A stretch of DNA of 53,321 nt, from positions 1 to 53,321 of the forward strand of contig NZ_JAMOHZ010000013.1 of assembly GCF_024448715.1 (NCBI RefSeq). The letters are read 5' to 3'. Below, piece after piece: positions 27,856 to 36,577 of this stretch. The position numbers were made by a program, and so were the translations under genes. The notes below the pieces were generated by a model. That model saw only the letters and a list, made by a program, of their open reading frames with translations, ran no database searches and was not told the origin of the DNA. This DNA is from Stutzerimonas stutzeri (GTDB lineage: Bacteria; Pseudomonadota; Gammaproteobacteria; Pseudomonadales; Pseudomonadaceae). Position 1 is the first letter of the stretch. Each line of letters starts with the position of its first letter.

Positions 27856-29844
27856 ATGTCGTTTTTCACACCTGTCCTGTCGCTGATGTCGCGAGCGCGA
27901 TACGCCCAAAAGTTCGTCATTATTCTCGCGGTGTTCATGCTGCCGTACTGTTGGTTGTCCAGTGACAAGCTGTCCGGGCTGTACCGCTCAATCAGTGCGC
28001 TCGAGCAGGAGCAGCTCGGGCTTGAGGCGATAGAGCGCTACTTGGCGGTACACCAGACCGCCTTGCGCGTCGCCGCGCTGCAGGTTGTACGTCAGGCGCG
28101 CGACAAGCCCGACGTCGTCGAGGCCATTGCCGAGCAGAACAAGCGCTATGAGGCGCAAGCCTCCGAATTCAACCGCTGGCTGGACAGCCATGGGTTTGGC
28201 GAACAGGCGGCGCATCCTACGGGCCTGGCTGAGCAAGCCAAATTCGAGCGAGGCACCGCCGTCGATACCTTGTTCATGCATCACGGCACGCCGGTGCGCG
28301 GGCATGTCGAGGCGATGAAAGCCATCGCGGCCCGTGGGCATCTGGTTCAGGATCAGGACCCGCTGGTGTTCGGCGAAATGGATCGCCTGTTCAACCGCGT
28401 CCTCCCGCTCTACCAGAAACTGGCCCAGGCCGGCGCGTACAGTGCCTATCTGAAGGCCTACGGCTACCTCGAATCGGCAACCCGGCCGTCAGTAGTCAAT
28501 CTTGGCAGCGAAATCGCAGCGATGGCCTCCACCGAATCCGGTGCGGGGCCGGTTGCCGAGCAGATTACCGCGGCGTCGGACACCCTGGCGAAGACCTATG
28601 CTGCGGTTACCGAACCCTATACGAGTTCGCGTTTCTTTGGCAGCGACAACGTGCAGCTGTGGGCGCAGGACTTCGACCGCTACGACGAGGCCGCCGGCCA
28701 GCTCGACAATGCGTCCGCCAGCTTGTTTGCTACGGTCCACCAGCAGATCGCCGAGCACCTGGCGAGCGGGCGGGCCAGTCTCAAAGCCTGGGCAGTCGCG
28801 CTGTTGGCGGTGGTGTTGGTCACCCTTTACCTCTTTGCTGGCTTCTACCTGTCGGTGCGTGGCGCAATTAAGGTGATTGGCGACGGCACGCGGCAACTTT
28901 CCGAGGGCGATCTACGGCACGACCTGCAGACCCTGGCGCGGGACGAACTCGGCGAGCTAGCTCATGACTTCAATCGGATGCAAGGTCGCATTCGAGATCT
29001 GATCAGCGAGGTTGCGCGATTTTCCGCCTCCACCACGGTCAAGGCTGAGCGCCTGAACGGTAGCGCGATCGGCGGCCAACAGGCCATCGCCCGGCAGACC
29101 GCCGAACTCGAGTTGATCGCCAGCGCCATCAGTGAACTGGTGAGCAGCGTGCAGGAGGTCAGCAATAATTCGCTGACCACTGCGGAAAAAGCCAACCGGG
29201 CTGGCGAGCAGTGCCGTGATGGGGAGGTGCAAGTCGAGCGCGCTGTAGTTCAAATCAACCAGCTTTTCGGCGAAATGGAGCAGTCGCTCGGCGCGATCAC
29301 ATCGGTCGAACGAGAAAGCAGCGAGATCGCCAAGGCCGTCGATGTGATCAAGACTATCGCCGAGCAGACCAATTTGCTGGCGCTGAACGCGGCCATCGAG
29401 GCGGCGCGTGCCGGGGATCAGGGCCGTGGGTTTGCGGTGGTGGCAGACGAGGTTCGCAGCCTGGCGCAGCGATCTCACGCACTGACCGGCGAGATCTATT
29501 CCACCATCGGCCGCTTGCAACAACAGGTCGGCGATGCCGTGCGGATCATCCAGGCCAGCCACCACAACGCTTCCGAGACGGTGGAGGAGGTGACCCGCAC
29601 CGCAGCGATCTTCGCAGGCATCACCGAAAGCATGGGGCAGATCATCGACCACAACACTCAAATTGCCTCGGCGGCTGAGCAACAGGCGGCCGTGGTGGAG
29701 AACGTTGAGCGCAACACGTTGGCGATCAAGAGCCTGAGCGAAGCCAATGCGCTGGAAGCCAGCCAGACCGTGGAGGTGAGTACGGAAGTGGTGAGCATGA
29801 CCCGCGATCTGCACGGGCTGATCGGGCACTTCAAGATGGCCTGA
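27856..29844 (+). CDS. Methyl-accepting chemotaxis protein
   Basis: A 662-aa receptor. A transmembrane helix at about residues 19-36 and a second near 313-336 enclose a largely helical periplasmic domain of about 275 residues, the size of helical-bundle sensors of the double four-helix kind. A HAMP domain (GTRQLSEGDLRHDLQTLARD) follows, then the signalling domain with the hairpin tip EQTNLLALNAAIEAARAGDQ and GRGFAVVADEVRSLAQRS. It has no C-terminal CheR-binding pentapeptide. The start at 27856 is set by AAGGAG 5 bases upstream, giving a proper N-terminal membrane anchor; the frame is open further upstream. Ligand unknown. No other chemotaxis gene is nearby. Confidence 0.93.
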   Translation: MSFFTPVLSLMSRARYAQKFVIILAVFMLPYCWLSSDKLSGLYRSISALEQEQLGLEAIERYLAVHQTALRVAALQVVRQARDKPDVVEAIAEQNKRYEAQASEFNRWLDSHGFGEQAAHPTGLAEQAKFERGTAVDTLFMHHGTPVRGHVEAMKAIAARGHLVQDQDPLVFGEMDRLFNRVLPLYQKLAQAGAYSAYLKAYGYLESATRPSVVNLGSEIAAMASTESGAGPVAEQITAASDTLAKTYAAVTEPYTSSRFFGSDNVQLWAQDFDRYDEAAGQLDNASASLFATVHQQIAEHLASGRASLKAWAVALLAVVLVTLYLFAGFYLSVRGAIKVIGDGTRQLSEGDLRHDLQTLARDELGELAHDFNRMQGRIRDLISEVARFSASTTVKAERLNGSAIGGQQAIARQTAELELIASAISELVSSVQEVSNNSLTTAEKANRAGEQCRDGEVQVERAVVQINQLFGEMEQSLGAITSVERESSEIAKAVDVIKTIAEQTNLLALNAAIEAARAGDQGRGFAVVADEVRSLAQRSHALTGEIYSTIGRLQQQVGDAVRIIQASHHNASETVEEVTRTAAIFAGITESMGQIIDHNTQIASAAEQQAAVVENVERNTLAIKSLSEANALEASQTVEVSTEVVSMTRDLHGLIGHFKMA

Positions 29845-30065
29845 TCGGAGCGCGAGTCTGCCGGGCCTTTGACACTGAGCGCTTGTTGATTCGAGCGCAA
29901 TGCGTTTGACGGTGCCTGGCGGGGCGGGCTTGGCCGGTGTCGGCGCATGTTGCTTTTGCTAGCTGTAACGGTCCGACACCCGTCCATAGCGCTGGCTACG
30001 GAGAAAGAAAGCGCCCAAGCGAAGCAGGTCTGGTGCGGACACCAGTCCTGCACCGCTTCAGCTTT

Positions 30066-30536
30066 TCAGCCGAAGCTGATCGGTGGCAGCTCTTTCAATT
30101 CAACGGTCTCGTCACGACGCGGCGCCAGGACTTCGGCTTCGCCATCCACCACTTGCTCATCGTTCTGGTTGAACACGCGGGTGGCGATACGCACGCGGTT
30201 CTTCGGCAGCTTCTCGAGGATTTCCAAACGCACAGTAAGGGTGTCGCCAAGCTTCACCGGACGGGTGAACTTCATCGTCTGCCCCAAATAGATGGTGCCC
30301 GGCCCTGGCAGGGTGCAGGCCACTGCCGCACTGATCAGCGCGCCGCTGAACATGCCGTGGGCGATGCGCTCCTTGAACGGCGTGCCGGCAGCGAATTCGG
30401 CGTCGAGATGGACCGGGTTGCGGTCGCCCGACATGGCGGCGAACAGTTGGATGTCCCGCTCCTCGACGGTTTTTTCGAAGCTTGCAGTCTGACCAACCTC
30501 CAGAGCGGAGTAGGGGGTGTTGCTGAGCGTGCTCAT
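30066..30536 (-). CDS. phaJ1: (R)-specific enoyl-CoA hydratase PhaJ1 (MaoC family)
   Basis: A 156-aa hot-dog fold hydratase. The hydratase-2 motif is AAMSGDRNPVHLDAEFA with the catalytic D38 and H43, followed by FKERIAHGMFSGALIS. It hydrates trans-2-enoyl-CoA to (R)-3-hydroxyacyl-CoA and so feeds beta-oxidation intermediates into polyhydroxyalkanoate synthesis. Length and sequence closely match my memory of P. aeruginosa PhaJ1 (PA3302). ATG 30536 is chosen because AGAGG precedes it; the frame is open to 30599. Divergent from fadD2, whose product supplies acyl-CoA, which fits the same route. Confidence 0.92.
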   Translation of the reverse strand: MSTLSNTPYSALEVGQTASFEKTVEERDIQLFAAMSGDRNPVHLDAEFAAGTPFKERIAHGMFSGALISAAVACTLPGPGTIYLGQTMKFTRPVKLGDTLTVRLEILEKLPKNRVRIATRVFNQNDEQVVDGEAEVLAPRRDETVELKELPPISFG

Positions 30537-30816
30537 GCGTAAACCTCTAGGTGCGGGGGGAACTGATGATAGACGCTGCCGCGATGGCATTAGCGGCAAA
30601 TCATGATTGGCGCGGCACGGCGAGCCGCTTTGTGGGGCTGCATTCTAGAGGGCGGCGCGCCGGTTGTCCCGGTTGCCAACGGCTTTGCTGCCGTGAGTGG
30701 AGATTCACATCATTGATTACGCTGCCTGAGCTATTGCACGGCATTGCGGAGCTGTTAAGTTCGCCACAGCCCGCCGCGAGTGGGTCAGACACTCTCAGGT
30801 AAAGAGGCCAATAACA

Positions 30817-32505
30817 ATGCAACCTGATTTCTGGAACGACAAACGTCCCGCCGGTGTGCCCAACGACGTGGACATGGGCGGCTTCCGCTCGGTAGTGGAA
30901 GTGTTCGAGCGATCCTGCAAGACCCACGCAAATCGCCCTGCGTTCAGCAATATGGGCGTGACGCTGACCTATGCCGACCTGGAGCGCTACTCCGCCGCTT
31001 TTGCGGGATGGCTGCAGAATCATACGGACCTGCAGCCGGGCGATCGTATCGCGGTGCAGATGCCCAATCTGTTGCAGTATCCGATTGCCGTTTTCGGCGC
31101 CCTGCGTGCCGGTCTGATCGTGGTCAATACCAACCCGCTCTATACAGCGCGGGAAATGCGTCACCAGTTCAAGGATTCCGGCGCGCGGGCGCTGGTCTAT
31201 CTCAATACCTTCGGCAAGTTGGTGCAGGAAGTGCTGCCGGAGACGGGCATCGAGGTGCTGATCGAGGCGCAGATCGGTGACATGCTGCCGTCGGTCAAGG
31301 GGCTGTTGGTTAACGCTGCGGTCAAGCATGTGAAAAAGATGGTGCCCGCCTACAGCCTGCCGCAGGCGGTCTCGTTCAAGCATGTACTGCGTGATGGCGG
31401 CCGCCACAGTCTCAAACCGTTGCCGCTCAGCCTCGATGACATCGCGGTGCTGCAATACACCGGTGGTACCACCGGAGTGGCCAAAGGCGCGATGCTGACT
31501 CATGGAAATCTTGTGGCAAACATGCAGCAGGTCCGTGCCAACATGCAGCAGTTGGACGAACAGGGCCAGACCCTCATCAAGGAAGGTCAGGAGATCATGA
31601 TCGCGCCGCTGCCGCTGTATCACATCTATGCCTTCACGGTTAACTGCATGTGCATGATGGTGACTGGCAACCACAACGTGCTGATCACCAATCCCCGTGA
31701 CATCGACGGCTTCGTCAAGGAATTGCAGAAATGGCAGTTCACCGGTTTTCTCGGGCTGAATACGTTGTTCGTCGCGCTCATGGCGCACCCGGAATTCAAG
31801 AAGATCGATTTCTCTGCGCTCAAAGGCACCAACTCGGGCGGCACTGCTCTGGTTTCCGCCGTGGCCGAGCGCTGGAAAACCCTGACCGGTGTCACCGTAA
31901 CCGAGGGCTACGGGCTGACCGAGACCTCGCCGGTGGCCTGTGCCAACCCTCATGGGGACAAGTCACGCCTGGGTAGCGTCGGGCTGCCGGTACCAGGCAC
32001 TGCGCTGAAAATCATCGACGATGACAGTCAGGAACTTCCGCTAGGTGAGCGCGGCGAGCTGTGCATCAAGGGCCCGCAAGTCATGAAGGGCTATTGGCAG
32101 CGCCCGGAGGCTACTGCCGAAGTGCTGGACGCCGACGGCTGGTTGAAGACTGGAGATATCGCTGTAATTGACCCAGACGGCTTCGTGCGCATCGTCGATC
32201 GCAAGAAAGACCTGATTATCGTCTCTGGCTTCAACGTCTATCCCAACGAAATCGAAGACGTGGTCATGGCGCACCCCAAGGTTGCCGCTTGCGCCGCGAT
32301 CGGCGTGCCCGACGAGAAGTCCGGCGAGGCGGTGAAGCTGTTCGTGGTGCGCAGCGACGCCAGCCTGACCATCGAGGAGCTGCAGGCTTACTGCCGTGAG
32401 AACTTCACCGGCTACAAAGTGCCTCGGCATTTCGTCTTCCGTGACTCGCTGCCGATGACCCCGGTCGGCAAGATCTTGCGTAGAGAACTCCGCGACCAGG
32501 CGTAA
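30817..32505 (+). CDS. fadD2: Long-chain fatty-acid-CoA ligase FadD2
   Basis: A 562-aa acyl-CoA synthetase (AMP-forming). The P-loop is YTGGTTGVAKGAM near residue 213, the adenine motif GYGLTETSPV near 365, the hinge TGDIAVIDPDGFVRIVDRKK near 445, and the C-terminal lysine lies in PVGKILRREL. It activates fatty acids for beta-oxidation at the inner membrane. It is the first of two tandem paralogues of identical length, in the order seen for fadD2-fadD1 in Pseudomonas. AAAGAGG precedes the ATG. The gene between it and phaJ1 that I recall in P. aeruginosa (PA3301) is missing here. Confidence 0.93.
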   Translation: MQPDFWNDKRPAGVPNDVDMGGFRSVVEVFERSCKTHANRPAFSNMGVTLTYADLERYSAAFAGWLQNHTDLQPGDRIAVQMPNLLQYPIAVFGALRAGLIVVNTNPLYTAREMRHQFKDSGARALVYLNTFGKLVQEVLPETGIEVLIEAQIGDMLPSVKGLLVNAAVKHVKKMVPAYSLPQAVSFKHVLRDGGRHSLKPLPLSLDDIAVLQYTGGTTGVAKGAMLTHGNLVANMQQVRANMQQLDEQGQTLIKEGQEIMIAPLPLYHIYAFTVNCMCMMVTGNHNVLITNPRDIDGFVKELQKWQFTGFLGLNTLFVALMAHPEFKKIDFSALKGTNSGGTALVSAVAERWKTLTGVTVTEGYGLTETSPVACANPHGDKSRLGSVGLPVPGTALKIIDDDSQELPLGERGELCIKGPQVMKGYWQRPEATAEVLDADGWLKTGDIAVIDPDGFVRIVDRKKDLIIVSGFNVYPNEIEDVVMAHPKVAACAAIGVPDEKSGEAVKLFVVRSDASLTIEELQAYCRENFTGYKVPRHFVFRDSLPMTPVGKILRRELRDQA

Positions 32506-32540
32506 CCCCTCGCTGCTGGCGACGCCGGCAGCTTTGCAGT

Positions 32541-32566
32541 GTGACCGATAGCTTTCTGTCGGTCAC
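32541..32566. terminator. Hairpin behind fadD2
   Basis: GTGACCGA and TCGGTCAC form an 8-bp stem with a 10-base loop followed by TTTG. It may stop or weaken fadD2 transcription before the fadD1 promoter region. Confidence 0.45.
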
Positions 32567-32603
32567 TTTGTGCCTATTCCTCTGGGATTTGATACTGTTC
32601 GGC

Positions 32604-32617
32604 CAGTTTCAAAACTG
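32604..32617. promoter_or_regulatory. Inverted repeat upstream of fadD1, candidate operator
   Basis: CAGTTT-CA-AAACTG is a perfect 6-bp inverted repeat in an AT-rich 217-base gap before fadD1. The PsrA operator of Pseudomonas has the half sites in the opposite order (AAAC then GTTT), so PsrA is not claimed. An A-rich stretch with several AACAAAA copies follows. Confidence 0.35.
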
Positions 32618-32722
32618 CTAACCTCCAACCGCTTTTTGACCGGAATTGCGGTACAAAAATTAACAAAACACAACAAAACAGCTGCTAATTGCAGTAAAGC
32701 TGTCGCTTAGGAGTGGGGCTTC

Positions 32723-34411
32723 ATGACCGATAACTTCTGGAAGGATAAATATCCTGTCGGGGTCGAAAGCGAGATCAATCCCGATGAGTACCAGAACATC
32801 CAGGCTGTGCTCAAACAATCGTGCGAGCGTTTCGCGGACAAGCCGGCCTTCAGCAATCTCGGCAAGACCCTGACTTACGGTGAGCTGTACACACTATCCG
32901 GCGAATTCGCCGCCTACCTCCAGCAGCACACCGATTTGCAGCCGGGCGACCGCATCGCGGTACAGCTTCCTAACCTGCTCCAGTATCCCGTTGTCGTATT
33001 TGGCGCCATGCGTGCCGGTCTGATCGTGGTCAACACCAACCCGCTCTACACCGCGCGGGAAATGGAGCACCAGTTCAATGACTCCGGTGCCAAGGCACTT
33101 GTCTGCCTGGCCAACATGGCCCACCTGGCTGAGGAAGTATTGCCGAAGACCGGCATCCGCCACGTAGTCATCACCGAAGTCGGCGATATGCTGCCGACCG
33201 TAAAACGCATGCTGGTCAATGCCGTGGTCAAGCATGTGAAAAAGATGGTCCCGGCTTACAACCTGCCCAAAGCGATCAAGTTCAACGATGCCATGGCGCT
33301 CGGTCGTGGCAAGGCGGCTCGCGAAGCCAACCCGGCTGGCGACGACACTGCCGTACTGCAATACACCGGCGGAACCACGGGCGTGGCCAAGGGCGCAATG
33401 CTCACCCACCGCAACATCGTCGCCAACATGCTGCAATGCCGCGCATTGATGGGCTCCGAGCTGGGCAATGGTTGTGAAACCATGGTCGCGCCGCTGCCGC
33501 TGTACCACATCTACGCATTCACCTTTCACTGCATGACGATGATGCTGATCGGCGCCCACAACGTGCTGATCACCAATCCGCGTGACCTGCCGACCTTCAT
33601 CAAGGACCTGAGCAAGCATCGTTTCACTGGCTTCGTCGGGCTCAACACGCTGTTCGTTGCGCTGTGCAACAACGAGGATTTCCGCAAGCTGGACTTCTCG
33701 TCCTTGAAAGCAACTTTCTCCGGCGGCATGGCATTGCAACTGGCGGCAGCCGAGCGCTGGCAGCAAGTGACTGGCTGCTCCATATGCGAAGGCTTCGGTA
33801 TGACCGAAACCAGCCCGGTGGTGTCGGTCAACCCGTTCGGAGGCATTCAGATCGGCACCATCGGCATTCCGATGCCATCGACGCAATGCAAGGTCATCGA
33901 TGAGGAAGGCAACGAGTTGTCGATTGGCGCTACCGGCGAGCTGTGCGTAAAAGGTCCGCAGGTAATGAAAGGTTACTGGCAGCGTCAGGAAGCCACTAAC
34001 GAGATTCTCAGCGCTGACGGTTGGTTGAAGACGGGCGACATCGGCATCATTCAGGCCGACGGTTATATGCGCATCGTCGATCGCAAGAAGGACATGATTC
34101 TGGTGTCCGGCTTCAACGTTTATCCCAACGAGCTGGAAGACGTGCTCGCAACCCTTCCGGGCGTACTGCAATGCGCGGCGATTGGTGTGCCGGACGACAA
34201 GTCGGGTGAGGCGATCAAACTGTTCGTGGTGGTCAAACCCGGCGAAAGCCTGACCAAGGAACAAGTCATGCAGCACATGCACGACAACGTTACAGGCTAC
34301 AAGCGGCCCAAGACCGTTGAATTCCGCGAAAGCCTGCCGACCACCAACGTCGGCAAGATCCTGCGGCGTGAGTTGCGTGACGAAGAGCTGCGCAAGCTTG
34401 GGAAAAAGTAA
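32723..34411 (+). CDS. fadD1: Long-chain fatty-acid-CoA ligase FadD1
   Basis: A 562-aa paralogue of the preceding gene with the same motifs: YTGGTTGVAKGAMLTH near residue 213, GFGMTETSPV near 364, TGDIGIIQADGYMRIVDRKK, and the C-terminal NVGKILRREL with the catalytic lysine. The N-terminal sequences of the two (NFWKDKYPVGV and DFWNDKRPAGV) show an old tandem duplication. TTAGGAG lies before the ATG. The separate AT-rich upstream gap suggests its own promoter, as is known for fadD1 and fadD2 in P. aeruginosa, which respond differently to fatty-acid chain length. A strong terminator follows. Confidence 0.93.
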   Translation: MTDNFWKDKYPVGVESEINPDEYQNIQAVLKQSCERFADKPAFSNLGKTLTYGELYTLSGEFAAYLQQHTDLQPGDRIAVQLPNLLQYPVVVFGAMRAGLIVVNTNPLYTAREMEHQFNDSGAKALVCLANMAHLAEEVLPKTGIRHVVITEVGDMLPTVKRMLVNAVVKHVKKMVPAYNLPKAIKFNDAMALGRGKAAREANPAGDDTAVLQYTGGTTGVAKGAMLTHRNIVANMLQCRALMGSELGNGCETMVAPLPLYHIYAFTFHCMTMMLIGAHNVLITNPRDLPTFIKDLSKHRFTGFVGLNTLFVALCNNEDFRKLDFSSLKATFSGGMALQLAAAERWQQVTGCSICEGFGMTETSPVVSVNPFGGIQIGTIGIPMPSTQCKVIDEEGNELSIGATGELCVKGPQVMKGYWQRQEATNEILSADGWLKTGDIGIIQADGYMRIVDRKKDMILVSGFNVYPNELEDVLATLPGVLQCAAIGVPDDKSGEAIKLFVVVKPGESLTKEQVMQHMHDNVTGYKRPKTVEFRESLPTTNVGKILRRELRDEELRKLGKK

Positions 34412-34424
34412 GATCGCGATACGT

Positions 34425-34452
34425 AAAAAGCCCCGCTTCGGCGGGGCTTTTT
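34425..34452 (+). terminator. Intrinsic terminator of fadD1
   Basis: AAAAAGCCCCGC-TTCG-GCGGGGCTTTTT, a 12-bp perfect stem with a UUCG tetraloop and a T-run, 14 bases after the fadD1 stop. Confidence 0.95.
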
Positions 34453-34470
34453 CTTTTCTGACGGGGGAGC

Positions 34471-34647
34471 TTACTCGCTCCACTCTGTGACGGATACGGT
34501 TCGAATTTCTGCCTGCAAGACTAACTCCGCACCGTCATCGCCCAAGCGCTTGGGCTGTATGACCCTTCCTTGCGGAACCAAATGCTTCACTCCATACTGC
34601 CGCCCATAATCAAAACAAGAACAGCGTTTGCAGTTTCTCAAGCCCAA
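34471..34647 (-). CDS. Possible short Cys-rich reading frame or gene remnant
   Basis: A minus-strand frame ending TAA at 34471 reads, from a TTG at 34647, LGLRNCKRCSCFDYGRQYGV and onward to ELVLQAEIRTVSVTEWSE. The amino-acid makeup and the alternating strand pattern at the end look like a real protein C-terminus. There is no ATG and the frame is closed just upstream by a TAA. It may be the tail of a gene that I recall lying between fadD1 and hrpA in P. aeruginosa (PA3298 position). Low certainty. Confidence 0.25.
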   Translation of the reverse strand: MGLRNCKRCSCFDYGRQYGVKHLVPQGRVIQPKRLGDDGAELVLQAEIRTVSVTEWSE

Positions 34648-34683
34648 ACGCGATGCTTATTCCTATACAACTAAGGAAGGCAT

Positions 34684-36348
34684 ATGGGGGAAACGGGGCT
34701 TACGCTCTCCGCAGTGCCGGCCAAGGCCAGCAAGTTGAAAATCCGACCCGCGCGCCTGACTGTGCTTATTTGCGTTGCGTTGATAGCCGTTGCAATTAGC
34801 GTCGGCTATCTGACCGGTCAGTGGCTGGCAATACGGGCTCTCGACGACGCCGCTTCCCATCGGCTCGAAGTCTTCCGCGCTTCCTTCTTCAGCCCAGTCG
34901 AGCGTTTCGAGTACCTGCCCGAGCTGATGGCTTCACATCCTGCCGTATTCGAAGCGCTCAATCATCCCGACGATTTGCGCAGCCAGGCCGCGCTCAATTT
35001 GATTCTGCAGAACGCTAGCACCAAGGCCGGTGCCGCAGCTGTGTATGTCATGAATCGCGACGGGCTAACGATCTCCGCCAGCAACTGGGACTCGCCTGAA
35101 AGTTTCTACGGCAAGGATTTCTCCTATCGCCCGTATTTTCAGAAAGCGCGCGAGGGTAAGGTCGGCCGCTTCTACGGCGTCGGTTCGGTAACTGGCATAC
35201 CCGGCTATTTTCTGGCCTCGGCGGTACGCGACGGCACGACAATTATCGGCGTGGTCGCGGTGAAGGTGGATCTGGACACGCTGGACCAGCGCTGGCTGGC
35301 GGAGTCCGACCAAATCGCGGTCACCGATGACAGCGGCATCATCTTTCTGAGCACGAACAAGGAATGGAAGTACCGAACCACGCGGCCGTTGTCGGATGAC
35401 GTCTTGCATCGGCTACGCGAAACGCGGCAGTACGCGACGATGCTCAAGTCGCCTGTGCGCTTCACCTCCGATCCGTTGTGGTCCGATCCGCGTGTGGTCC
35501 GCGCGAATGAGCCGGACAGTGGCGAGACGCGCCGTTATTTCATGCTCAGCCATTCGCTGCCGCAAGCCGATTGGACTATCACGAGCTACTCGTCTATGGC
35601 GCAGGCCGAGCAGACAGCTGCAATTGCTGCGTTCATTGCCGCCGGCGGCACGGCGTTCGTGCTGCTTCTGGCGATGTACGTGCGACTGGTGAGGCGCCGG
35701 ATGAAGGAGAAAGAAGCGGCCCGAACAGCAGCTGATGCGGCACACGCGCAGCTCGAAGCCAAGCACCGCGAGCTGGAGGCGCTGAGCCAGCATTTACAGA
35801 CGATGGCTATTTCCGATCCGCTGACCGGCTGCTACAACCGGCGCTATTTCACCGAGATTGCGGAAAAGATGGTCAGCGCTGCCCAGCGTCACGACCGTTG
35901 CATTTCGGTGCTGATGCTGGACATAGATTTCTTCAAGAAAATCAACGACAACTATGGGCATCCTGCCGGCGATGAAATGCTTAAAGCGGTAGCCGCCGCT
36001 TGCCAATCCGTGTTGCGGCAACCGGATTTTCTGGTGCGCTTCGGCGGGGAGGAGTTTGTTGCGATCCTGCCCGACGCTGATACGACCGAAGCGTTAGTGG
36101 CAGCAGAACGCGCACGGCAGATGGTGCAGGCCTTGCAAGTCAAAACTGGCCAGCACGTGCTCAAGGCGACAGTCAGCATCGGGATCGCCGAGTATTTCGA
36201 GGGCGAAAGTTCGCTCGACAAAGCACTCGCGCGCGCCGACAGCGCGCTCTACCACGCCAAGCGTAGCGGCAGGAACCGTAGCATGGCCTATCGGGTAGAA
36301 ATGGATGAAGATGGCGATGAGCCGGGGATTGCCAGAACTGCACACTGA
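34684..36348 (+). CDS. Membrane diguanylate cyclase with DctB-like periplasmic sensor
   Basis: 554 aa. Transmembrane helices lie near residues 24-45 and 310-335. The periplasmic part between them resembles the double-PDC (dCache) sensor of the C4-dicarboxylate kinase DctB (VYVMNRDGLTISASNW, KDFSYRPYFQKA, GIPGYFLASAVRDG, VVAVKVDLD). A coiled-coil linker then leads to a GGDEF domain with the catalytic loop RFGGEEF near residue 453 and an intact inhibitory RxxD site (RQPD) five residues before it. It should make c-di-GMP in response to a small acid. AAGGAAGG precedes the ATG. Neighbouring genes do not reveal its output. Confidence 0.92.
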   Translation: MGETGLTLSAVPAKASKLKIRPARLTVLICVALIAVAISVGYLTGQWLAIRALDDAASHRLEVFRASFFSPVERFEYLPELMASHPAVFEALNHPDDLRSQAALNLILQNASTKAGAAAVYVMNRDGLTISASNWDSPESFYGKDFSYRPYFQKAREGKVGRFYGVGSVTGIPGYFLASAVRDGTTIIGVVAVKVDLDTLDQRWLAESDQIAVTDDSGIIFLSTNKEWKYRTTRPLSDDVLHRLRETRQYATMLKSPVRFTSDPLWSDPRVVRANEPDSGETRRYFMLSHSLPQADWTITSYSSMAQAEQTAAIAAFIAAGGTAFVLLLAMYVRLVRRRMKEKEAARTAADAAHAQLEAKHRELEALSQHLQTMAISDPLTGCYNRRYFTEIAEKMVSAAQRHDRCISVLMLDIDFFKKINDNYGHPAGDEMLKAVAAACQSVLRQPDFLVRFGGEEFVAILPDADTTEALVAAERARQMVQALQVKTGQHVLKATVSIGIAEYFEGESSLDKALARADSALYHAKRSGRNRSMAYRVEMDEDGDEPGIARTAH

Positions 36349-36577
36349 TCGGCAAGCGTTTCAATGTTTAAATTCGAGGCGACGCGGGTCGCAAGATTGT
36401 GTGTGTTGCATCTCCGCAATCAGAAAACGCCAGCTCGATGAGCTAGGCCGCATTCGAACTATGACGATCAACGGTTTCTCGTTGGCCCCATGATTCTGGA
36501 GCCCAGTAACCACTGGGCCACCGATCCATCGTAAATCTGAGACAATCCGCCCTTCACGAAATCGCTTACGGCTGTCC

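Noticed and set aside
32604..32617. PsrA operator before fadD1
   Set aside because: The half sites are in the reverse order of the published PsrA box, so only an unnamed inverted repeat is reported.
32894..34483. 529-codon minus-strand frame opposite fadD1
   Set aside because: Antisense shadow; it also runs through the fadD1 terminator.
34490..34520. GGTTCGAATT, like a tRNA T-loop
   Set aside because: No acceptor, D or anticodon arm can be built around it. The similar GGTTCGAATG at 44440 fails in the same way.
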